A stretch of DNA of 64,000 bases from contig CM022665.1 in NCBI GenBank assembly GCA_012295275.1, positions 371,873-435,872 on the forward strand, given 5' to 3'. Of this stretch, positions 11,841 to 22,600 are shown piece after piece. The position numbers and the translations under genes are program-made. Position 1 is the stretch's first letter. Each line of letters opens with the position of its first letter. Under the pieces are notes generated by a model. That model was not told where the DNA came from. It searched no databases and saw only the letters and a list, made by a program, of their open reading frames with translations. Source of the stretch: Chrysomallon squamiferum. Lineage: Eukaryota > Mollusca > Gastropoda > Neomphalida > Peltospiridae.

Positions 11841-12610
11841 AAAAATACAAAATACAGTCGATTCTCTCTTCATATAAAAATTACTATTTAAAAATTGGAT
11901 TTGCTGAACTCTTACTTTATCTGGGTACAGATAAAGTCACAGCTAATCATCACATCCTTCTCTTTTGTGTGGAAGTTTTCAAACTGCTATTGGCAATCTG
12001 ATATATGTACACATACAAACTGTTTTTTCTAAAGCGGTTTTCTTTGCTTTTCTGTTTATTCTCAGCTCAGTCTTTCGTAAATAAAAAAGTAGGGTACAAA
12101 AGGGAAGTTCACATATACAGCTAACAAATAGTCTGGCTTGCAATAATGCAGTTGTGACATTGTGAAATGTTACTATCATAATCGCAAAACAGCGGAGTTG
12201 TTGTCGGCACAAATACAATAGTTTAACGGAAAGGTTAGCGTTTAGTCGTCACAGTTCATAATCACATTCATTAAAACTGTTCATAGCCTTAAAACGTTTC
12301 ATACCAGTAGCTACCTTCTAATTTGTTAATAGTTAGTAAAACTGACTACAACCGCTTAATATAGTTCGTATTCTGTTTACGTCTTATTTCGACCAACTAT
12401 TACAAAGCAAATGACGTGTTTTAAGTATAAATTTTAATATTAGGAATTATGCTGCAACTATCAAAAGTTAGATCCGATCCATATACTCAGTCTGTGTAGA
12501 AGCTGAACAACAAGGACATGTTACACTGCGTGGCACGTAATCTCAAAGGAGAACTCGAGGTACTGCAACTCGCCATCGATCGGATACAGTCGTTTAACCT
12601 CGACTTCCGA

Positions 12611-12707
12611 TGACGTCACTGGATGTAACATCCCGGAGATATCTCAGCTACGTCACTGGATATGTTTATTATATCTCCATTAACAGACAGATACTTAGAT
12701 GACGTCA
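12611..12707. promoter_or_regulatory. Cluster of CRE/ATF-type sites
   Basis: Two perfect TGACGTCA palindromes (12611-12618 and 12700-12707) and one half-matching TACGTCAC (12649-12656) within 97 bp, in a locally less AT-rich stretch. The consensus is the CREB/ATF site. No transcript start is evident next to it, so its role is unknown. Confidence 0.45.
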
Positions 12708-13552
12708 TGAGACAAACATCCAAGTTACAAACATCAAGCGTACAATATGCATATTGTTGTTGTTTGCTATAATATTATTATCATTGTTTTCTTTTAAGGA
12801 TAACATTTATTCATTAAACTTCTAGATGTACATAATTATATGGCAGTATATTTATTCGTTATCCCACGAACCCTCTTTAACAGTAAACAAAAAAATGTAC
12901 GAGAAAATAATACAGATATACATGCGAGATCCCATAGTACATAACATACATGACACATCGAAATGTATATCGATCAAATCAGAAGAAGTCTTCTTTAACA
13001 TAATAGGTTATAAATATATACAGCAGTGTATTCAAAACAATAATAAAAGTAACTACTGGTGTTCAGTCAAGTGTTTGTTCACTGGTAGATTTAATTTTTG
13101 AACAGTTTTATGATAAGAATGATACATTGTATTATTTTAGTGTTGTTCATTGTAGAAAACTGTAACAAGAAATAAAATAGTTTGAAAAAATTAAAATGTC
13201 GTGTTCTTATGTTACGAATAATATATTTCTATGTTATTATTTCCATCATCATTTTCATAATTATTATTATTATTGTTAACAAAAATTAACATTATTATTG
13301 TAATTGTTGTTGCTACTGTTATTATTATTATCGTTATTGTTATTGTTGTTGTTGTTGATGTTATTATTGTTATTGTTGTTGCTATTGTTATTATTGTTGT
13401 TGTTTTTATTATTGTTATCAAGGACGTATCAGATAACTTTACCATAAAATCAGCTCAGAGATATCAATGGAGTTTAACAGAAAGTGATTCCTGGGCCCAC
13501 CCTTCAGGCTACGCCCTGCGATACTTGATATACCTTACATACATTACTGAAC

Positions 13553-13559
13553 AGTGTGC

Positions 13560-13616
<57 letters not shown>
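13553..13616. repeat. (TG)n(AG)n microsatellite
   Basis: A TG run passing into an AG run. The inverted copy near 63317-63365 has CT then CA. Nearby ATT-type microsatellites lie at 13874-13970 and 14320-14367, and a (TG)n at 14096-14126. Confidence 0.95.
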
Positions 13617-13619
<3 letters not shown>

Positions 13620-13885
13620 AAATTACATGATCACGCTAACTAACTTTATGTATTTTGTTTGTTTGTTATTTTAAGTGTTTTACAATTACAGTTAAAATGG
13701 TTTTATTTTATAAATTACAAATGATTATGAGGACGGGAAAGCGGGCCCATTTATCAAAAAGCTAAGTTGTTTGTTGTATTTTACATTTTATTTTTACTTC
13801 CTTTCTGCCCAAAAAATGTGTCGCATTAATCACTTTTATTTTTCTTTACTTCTCTGATTTATTGTTCTTATTACTATTGTTGTTG

Positions 13886-13941
<56 letters not shown>

Positions 13942-14095
13942 GTTATTGTTATTATTATTATTATTATTATAATTTTAATACTTTATTTTATGTTGTTCGT
14001 CTTTCTTTTTAAATTTTCTTTCGTTGGAGATGTCACAATTAAAAATAATTAACCGATATTTTTAAAACAAGTTCAAATTACATACAATTATGTAC

Positions 14096-14127
<32 letters not shown>

Positions 14128-14322
14128 TAATAAATTACATGACCAAGCTAAATAACTTTATATATTTGTTTGTTTGTTTATTTCAAAAGGTTTACTTGTT
14201 TGTTTTTTCCTATTATATTTTCTTTTTCCTTGCTTTCTACCTTAAAAATGACTCATGTTTTTTAGTTACCTTTTTACTTTCCTTTAATTCTCTTATTTAT
14301 TATTATTAACATTATTATTAAC

Positions 14323-14367
<45 letters not shown>

Positions 14368-15289
14368 TTAATACTTGGTCAAGAAACGTGTTTATTTTAT
14401 ATTGTTCGTCTTCCTTTTAAAAATGTTTTCGTTGGGGAAAATGTCGAAATTAAGAATAATTAACCGATGTTTTTAAAACAAGTTAAAACTGCAATACATA
14501 TAACAAGGAGAGAATATCTTGTGAATATATATGGTTCTAATTTAAACAATACAAAGTTGTTGTTGTTGTGACGATTTTAACCATCTGAAATCACAACTAA
14601 AAATTACCAAGAACTTGAAATTATATGATTTAAAAGATCTATTTACAAAACTGTATTCTAATCTTCTAAAATAAAAAAAAATAAAAAGAAAAAAGGAAGA
14701 AGAAGAAAAGAAAAAGGAAACTCAGTAACAATAAAAACTTTTAAAAAAGCTATACTAGACTTATTATCTAACAATCTGATGTACAAAAAGTGTAACAGAA
14801 AATAATTATCACTTGGTCGTCTCGGTTATACTTTTAAATTTAAACTTTAGTCAATTTAAAAGAGATGAAGTAGAGTGGGAATTTAATTATTCTTTATTAT
14901 TAATTATTTATTATATAAGTAAAAAGAAAACAGAAAGCAATAAGAAAAATAACGAGTCTGTACGCTGTGCCAGTCTATAACTTAGAAGACTTAGATTTGC
15001 AACCCCGAAAGATTATAACAAGTTTTCTATCAAAAGTCAATTTAGAAATATTACTAATGTAAATAAGAGCGTAAGCTCATCTTTATCTGTATTTAAGAAA
15101 AAAAAAAAAATAATAAAATATAAATAAATAAATAATGTTTGCGCCTACGTCAACTTTTACTAGAATAAAATATAATGTACTCAGGTAAATAAAAAAATAA
15201 AAAAAATAAGTTAAGTTAAATTAAATTAAATTAAACTAAATTAAATTAAATTATATTTGTTGCCTAGATTATGATATTTTCTTACTAGC

Positions 15290-15449
15290 GGTTCAAAGTC
15301 GCCAAGTTTGTTTATATCACTTTGTACACGTAATTTCAGTCACGTGATCGTTCCGACATAGAAACGACCGACACACATAGAAACGACCCATCTAATGAAT
15401 CGAGGTGTCTGAGCTGTTCTTTACGGAAATAATTTGATTCGGAATTTAG
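15290..15449 (+). promoter_or_regulatory. E-box promoter-like module and putative first exon upstream of gene B
   Basis: In order: ggttcaaagtcgccaagt, a TTTATAT stretch, TCACGTGA at 15340-15347 (canonical CACGTG E-box), repeated gaaacgac words, then the conserved block gagctgttctttacgg..ggaatttag directly followed by a strong donor GTAAGTTT at 15450. A second, weaker copy of the same block ends at 15685 before gtaagttt. The block recurs many times at 37-62 kb with its donor conserved. Reading it as core promoter plus non-coding exon 1 of gene B is inference from position and donor. Confidence 0.45.
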
Positions 15450-16182
15450 GTAAGTTTACAAAAAATTTAATAACGGGTTTATGTATCTAGTAAGTTATGA
15501 TATTATTCTCTATAGCAGTTAGATTTCTGGAATGTTAACAAGTTTATTTATATCACTTTTGTACACGTAATTTGAAAACGTGATCGTTACGAGGTCGAGA
15601 AAACCCGTATACATTGTGTTGTCATTTTTAATATATCGAAGAGTTTGAGCTGTTCTTTATAGAAACAATGTTACTAGGAATTTAAGTAAGTTTACAAAAC
15701 TTTTAACAACAGTTTTCTGTAATAATTTATGCCTGTAAATATATATTTATTTCGGTAGATAGATTTATGTTTTTTTTAAATGTATGAAACTGATTTTAAC
15801 TTTACTTCCTTGTTTACTTTGTGTAAATTTCCACAGCTAATAACGAAGCTTTTCTCGTCGATTTTATTCGATTCAGTGAGTGACGTAAAACATGTGTTTT
15901 AAAGGTAATAGGCACGTAGAACTTGGATTTAGTTAATAGTTTAATAACATGACCTGTGCTTGAAATAATAATTAGGTTTTAACATATATTATTATATTCA
16001 GATAATTTGTTACAAACGGCACTAGAAGGTCATAACTTTTGACCCGTTTCTGTCCCTAGACTTTTGAATATCATTTTTTATTAATAGGAGTTTATAGTGT
16101 AAATGCTAAGACAAATATTTAATATTATTAGATTAATGTTGCTAACTTTATAAAATATTTCCGTGTTATTTCTTTCGTTTCT

Positions 16183-16200
16183 GAAACCGAAACCGAAACC
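16183..16200 (+). promoter_or_regulatory. ISRE/IRF-type element upstream of gene B
   Basis: Three tandem GAAACC units, matching the IRF-binding consensus GAAANNGAAA twice. It is followed by gttcgagaac at 16230-16239 (an nTTCnnGAAn dyad like a heat-shock-element core). About 110 bp further on comes a putative exon 16310-16350 with acceptor tcctgcag and donor gtaaga. The same ISRE-then-exon order occurs in the downstream array. Confidence 0.5.
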
Positions 16201-16529
16201 TCTGTTGCTTACAACGGACTAAAATATTTCCGGGAACGTTCGAGAACTGTGTATATAATTATTTACCACAGATTTAATTCATTTGAAAGGAACCCATCTT
16301 CTCCTGCAGGAATTTTCTGAGCTTGTCAGTGACATTCTCCGACAAACAAAGTAAGACGAGTCAGATAAATATGTATTCATTTGAATATCAGATTCAAGAT
16401 CTCAAACAGAAAATTTGTGAATAATATTTACAGCTATAAAATGTCAGTAGTACAATGCTAAACAGGCTAGCTGGAAATAGGCTCCATTGATGTTAATTTT
16501 ATAATGTTTATTTTAATTTCATATTACAG

Positions 16530-16643
16530 AACGTAGAGATCTAAAAGATAAACAGAGGAAAATGGGAATATCAAACTGTCCGTGGACGCTGCACTACAGT
16601 ACAAAGTCACTAAAAATGAAAAACACAAGAGATTCATCTAGAG
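16530..16643 (+). other. Type-1 cassette exon, copy 1
   Basis: A 114-nt exon, phase 1-1, between ttacag and gtaaat. The peptide starts [12 protein letters not shown] and contains [12 protein letters not shown]. It has the preferred in-frame ATG (gaaaatggg). Its sequence equals copy 2 at 17855-17968. Confidence 0.6.
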
Positions 16644-19600
16644 GTAAATTTTTTAGTTTAATGTTTTCTTAACTGTGATGAAAGAACACATTGTTTTGTT
16701 TGATAAATTGTAATTTATAAACTGAATGTTATCAGATCAAACTGGTAGTCATTTCAGCAGCAATTTACTTTTGAATAAGAACATAACTGTCTAATTTTAC
16801 TCTGGAAGGATGTCTTAGTTGAGGACCGTTAAGGGTTTCTTCTGTTGTCTACTTTGTTTTTAAATGTAAAACTTAGTTTTTGATGAAAATTATTTCATTT
16901 ATTTGATTTTGTTTTTGTATCTTATTAATTTGATAAGACATGTACCACACAAACATTTAATTTTGTGCGTAGAAATCCTTTCTAAATAATAAAAGGCCTC
17001 AGTTTTAATCATCAAACTTAAAATCACTGCTGGCTTCTTTTAATATGAATGTTTTTATTTTTAAATTTGCCATATTCAACATGTTTAAATTAAATATGTA
17101 TCTTAATTATACATTCACATGTACTGAACTTTACAGTATATGTTTATCTTAGAATTTTATTAATTCAGCAATGACATTTGGATGTAGGTGCTTAATGACA
17201 AATAGTTGTATCAGGATTGAATATCACCTCTAAATTGTTGATAATTTATGAAAAACTTCATTTACATGAATAATAATAAACAAACGCTCAGTCTATTTTG
17301 TTTTCAACTGAGCTCTGATACTTTAGAAGTATCTTAATTATTCATTCACGTTTCGAAATTTATAGAAAATGTTCATCTTACAGATTTATTAATTCAGCAG
17401 TGACATCTGCACGTAACTGCTTAATGGCAAATAGCTGTATCAGTTGCAGGAGTAGTTGCTAAATACGCTAGTTAGCTACTTCTAAAAAAGGTTGAGAAGT
17501 AAATCTTTGCTACAAAGTGGTTTTCTCACTTTTTCTATGGAATATTTAGTTAGCTGTTTTTAACAACACATGACTGTTAAAGACAGCAGTTTTGGAAGTA
17601 TCATATCGGGATGTATTCATTGTCTTCTCAAGAAATGTTTGTCAATTTGTCAAAGTGAAAACTTCCAGTAAAGAATGAAAATCAACCAAAACAAATACGA
17701 ACATTCGTATTAGTTTTAGCGACTTATTTTAGTGAAAATTTGTAAATAATCTTTACTGCGATAAAATGTCAGTAGTACAATGCTAAACAGGCTAGCTGGA
17801 AATAGGCTCCATTGATGTTAATTTTATAATGTTTATTTTAATTTCATATTACAGAACGTAGAGATCTAAAAGATAAACAGAGGAAAATGGGAATATCAAA
17901 CTGTCCGTGGACGCTGCACTACAGTACAAAGTCACTAAAAATGAAAAACACAAGAGATTCATCTAGAGGTAAATTTTTTAGTTTAATGTTTTCTTAACTG
18001 TGATGAAAGAACACATTGTTTTGTTTGATAAATTGTAATTTATAAACTGAATGTTATCAGATCAAACTGGTAGTAATTTCAGCAGCAATTTACTTTTGAA
18101 CAAGAACATAACTGTCTAATTCTACTCTGGAAGGATGTCTTAGTTGAGGACCGTTAAGGGTTTCTTCTGTTGTCTACTTTGTTTTTAAATGTAAAACTTA
18201 GTTTTTGATGAAAATTATTTCATTTATTTGATTTTGTTTTTGTATCTTATTAATTTGATAAGACATGTACCACACAAACATTTAATTTTGTGCGTAGAAA
18301 TCCTTTCTAAATAATAAAAGGCCTCAGTTTTAATCATCAAACTTAAAATCACTGCTGGCTTCTTTTAATATGAATGTTTTTATTTTTAAATTTGCCATAT
18401 TCAACATGTTTAAATTAAATATGTATCTTAATTATACATTCACATGTACTGAACTTTACAGTATATGTTTATCTTAGAATTTTATTAATTCAGCAATGAC
18501 ATTTGGATGTAGGTGCTTAATGACAAATAGTTGTATCAGGATTGAATATCACCTCTAAATTGTTGATAATTTATGAAAAACTTCATTTACATGAATAATA
18601 ATAAACAAACGCTCAGTCTATTTTGTTTTCAACTGAGCTCTGATACTTTAGAAGTATCTTAATTATTCATTCACGTTTCGAAATTTATAGAAAATGTTCA
18701 TCTTACAGATTTATTAATTCAGCAGTGACATCTGCACGTAACTGCTTAATGGCAAATAGCTGTATCAGTTGCAGGAATGGTTGCTAAATACGCTAGTTAG
18801 CTACTTCTAAAAAAGGTTGAGAAGTAAATCTTTGCTACAAAGTGGTTTTCTCACTTTTTCTATGGAATATTTAGTTAGCTGTTTTTAACAACACATGACT
18901 GTTAAAGACAGCAGTTTTGGAAGTATCATATCGGGATGTATTTATTGTCTTCTCAAGAAATGTTTGTCAATTTGTCAAAGTGAAAACTTCTAGTAAAGAA
19001 AGAAAACCAAGCAATACAAATAGAGCATTCGTATTAGTTTTAGCGACATATTTTAGTGAAAATTTGTAAATAATCTTTACTGCGATAAAAAACCAATAAT
19101 GATACTCGACAATGCAAAAAATGTTTATCTTTATTTATGTTACTGAAATTACAGATGTAACAGAGGAATCAGTAAAGCGACAGTTGATCTGAACTATTGT
19201 AAAAAGTTAGAAAGTGTGAAAGACTGGTGTAAATAACATATATATATAATTATTTGTTAACTTTCTTTTCTAACTGCGGTAAAACAACGTACTTGCTGGT
19301 GAATGGGTGTTACTTTAATATTTTAAGCAAAACTCTAATGATTTTCAATAATAATGTCTAAAACAAGTCACGAACAAGTTTATGTTTATTAATAAAATGA
19401 CAGAAGAATGCAAATCAGGTTTAATCAATTTCAAAGGAATCCAATGTCTCCTGAAGGAATTAAGTAAACTTGTCAGAGAAATTATCCAATAAAAAAAGAA
19501 AATCGAGTAATATAAATTTGATTCATAAAATATGGATAGGTATTAATTTCAATATCTTGTATAGTTTATCAGATCCAAGATATCAAACAGAAAATTTGTT

Positions 19601-22600
19601 AATACTATTTGGTGTTATAAAATGTCAGTAGTATTTTTCTTTACAATGCTAAACAGGCTTCCTGGAAATAGGGTCACCCACAATTGAGTGATTTGAATTT
19701 TTAAATGTTTATTTTAATTTCATATTACAGAACGTAGAAATGAAAAATATTACCTGAGGAAGAAGGAAATATCACAATTCACATGGGAAATGTCGAATAG
19801 TACATATTCAATAAAGCTGACAAAGACAAGTAATTCAGGTAAATTTCTGAGTTTAATGATTTCTCAATTGTGGTGAAAAACACAAAATGTTGATAAGTTG
19901 TAATTTACAAACTGAACGAAATCAGATCAAACTTTTAGTTCAGTAAATTTAGCAGCAGTTAACTTTTTAAGAAGAACACAACTATCTAATTCGTGGTTTG
20001 GAACGTGGTTTGGAGGAGTTTTAAAGATTTCCTTTTCATTGTCTATTTTGTTTTCAAGTGAACTCTGATACCGTAAATGTATGTTAATTATACATTCACA
20101 TGTTTCGAAATTTATAGTAAATGTATATCTTACAGTTTTATTAATACAGCAGTAACATATGGAGGTAGCTGCTCAATGTCAGCACTGAATATCGCCTTTG
20201 AATAGTTTATATTTATGACAAGCTTCATTTACATCAATAATAATATACAAACTTTCAGTACAGCTTTGTAGTTTACAATTCAGCAGAACACACAGACTAC
20301 GCTAGAATTAACTTTGATTTACATTACAACATTGCAAACGCAGACGTCATAGTGACAAACACTGAGCAGGTTGATAATTTATATCTACAGGATTTTGACA
20401 CCAGTATATTTCACCAAGTATGTAATGATTAACATGCAGATTCTTGTTACTTTATTTTCATGTCTAACAATATAAATTTTTATTTGTGTGTTTAGCTTTT
20501 ACGTATTAAAATTCGAGTATGTATGAGTAGTTACCAAATACTTTAGATATATACTTCTACTAAACTTATCTAAGTATATTTTTGTTACAAAGTGGTTTTC
20601 TCATGTTTTCAGTGAAACATTGTGAAACACAAAGAGTTTTAAAGACAGCAGTTTTGAAAGTGTCCTATCGGGTTGTATTCATTGTCTTCTTAAGAAATGT
20701 GTATCAGGTTGATAAAGTGAAAACTTCCAGTAAAGAAAGAAAATCAACCAAAACAAATACGAGCATTTGTATTAGTTTTAGCGACTTATTTTAGTGAAAA
20801 TTTGTAAATAATCTTTACTGCGATAAAAAGCCAGGGATATTACTCGACAATGCCAGAAATGTTTATCTTTATTTATGACTGAAATTACAGATGTAACAGA
20901 GGAATCACAGAAAAGTCAGTTGACGGAGAAGTTTTGTAACAAATCAGAAACAGTGAAAGACAAGTGTAATTCAGGTACATAATTATTTGTTAACTTTCTT
21001 TTCTAGGTGTTATAAAACAACGTACTTTCTGATGAATGGGTGTTACTTTTTTAGCGAAAATTTGTAAATAATTTTTAGTGCCTTAAAACCCCAGTGATAT
21101 AACTCGACAGCAGCAGAAATGTTTATATTTATTTATATTGGTGAAATTATAGAACAAAGAGAGGAATCGATGAAGAGTCAGTGAAGATTGTTGTAAATTG
21201 TTATCACCATCACCATCATCATCATCATCATTATTATTATCATTATTATTATTTTTTATTTATTTATTTATTTATTTGTTTGTTGTTTTACCAACAGCAA
21301 ATGTGTCTACATTTCCATCTTAATGTTGCATTTGATCATAAGTGCCAAACTCTCCTAAAAGTAGTTCGGCAATAAAATACTGACATTTTGTAATCTGAGT
21401 AGCTTATAGGACCCTATCACGTGTATCTTTTAATATATTTTATATTTTATCAGATTCAAGATATGAAACAGAAAATCGAGTGATATAAATTTGATTAATA
21501 AAATATGTATACGTATTAATTTTAATATCTTGTATAGTTTATCAGATTCAAGATATCAAACGGAAAATTTGTGAATAAATATTTGCTGTTATAAAATGTC
21601 AGTAGTATTTTTTACAATGCTAAACAGCTTCCTGGAAAGAGGGTCACCCACACTCCACTGATGTTAATTTTAAAATATTTATTTTAAATTTCATATTTAC
21701 TGAAATGAAGTAAGAAAAATTGAAAGATTAAAGTTCGCAAGGCAAGACAAGAAAATCAACCAATGCAATTATCTGCTGTCATATTAATTTTAGTGACTTT
21801 TTTAATGAAAATTTATAAATAATTTTTAGTGCCGTAAAACGCCAGTAATATTACTCGACAGCAGCAGAAATGTTTATCTTTATTTATGTTACTGAAAATT
21901 GCAGATCTAACAGATAAGTTAGTGAAGAATCGGTTCATGCTGAACCGTTGTATAGAATCAGAAAGATGTAATTATTTGTAAACTTTCTTTTCTAACTGTG
22001 ATTAAACAATGTGATTTTACTAAAGGTAATAAATAGATTGTTACGATTTATTATCATTATTATTATTATTATTTATTTATTTATTTTTGGTTTGTTGTTT
22101 TACCAGCAGCAAGTGCGTTTTAAAGAATGCATAAATACAGGGTCTCAATTTCCATCTTAATGTTGCATTTAACTATAACAGCCAATCTTGCTTCTAAAAG
22201 GAGTTCGGCCATAAAATATTCATATTTTGTAATCTGATTAGCTCAAAGGACCCCACCACGTGTATCTTTCAATAAATATACAAACATCAACATCTATAAC
22301 GTATTTAACTAGTGCACATGTATCAACGACTTTAGCAACACTGGAATGCTGTAAGGGTATTATACTGACCTGTATCAAAATTCGTCAAAAACAGTAATCT
22401 CAGAACTTCATTAATGTCCTGGTTTCGTTGTCAGAACGTTTATCTGTCTATGACTGTGCATTCTACTAATCTGAATAACGACCACATGAGAAAATAAGAT
22501 GAAAACATAATAATTTTCTTATAATCGAAAACTGATGTTAATTCTTAAATTTTAAATAATTTTTTTTTCTTTTTTTTTTTCTGAAATAACAGAACAGCTG

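Larger units (their letters stand above)
12927..16260. repeat. Left arm of outer inverted repeat (partner about 60560-64000)
   Basis: Read on the opposite strand, this region reappears at 60.6-64.0 kb. Examples are agatccca(t/c)agtacataac at 12927 against the last bases of the window, the GTT/ATT-rich tract 13270-13430 against 63480-63650, the segment 14690-14870 against 61940-62110, and the E-box module 15290-15450 against 61370-61520. Similarity ends near 16255 and 60560. Indels lie mostly in microsatellites. Confidence 0.8.
16434..19083 (+). repeat. 1,325-bp tandem duplication carrying a cassette exon
   Basis: Units about 16434-17758 and 17759-19083 are nearly identical across exon and intron. 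They differ by scattered single bases (for example catttcag versus aatttcag after tggtag). A more diverged third copy spans about 19600-20830, and a decayed partial one lies at 21590-21830. Each intact copy carries the type-1 exon. Confidence 0.93.

Noticed and set aside
12518-12613. Short plus-strand frame MLHCVARNLKGELEVLQLA in less AT-rich DNA
   Set aside because: Only about 31 residues, with no splice partner or known family. It could be an exon or a chance frame.
13212-13674. Ile/Val-rich and Thr/Ile-rich frames, also at 63369-63708
   Set aside because: Imperfect ATT/GTT microsatellite translated in both directions. The inverted copy shows the same pattern.
20582-20794. 70-residue frame with [14 protein letters not shown]
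   Set aside because: It lies in repeated intron sequence. Equivalent positions in the other repeat copies (17520-17720, 18840-19040) are not open in the same frame.
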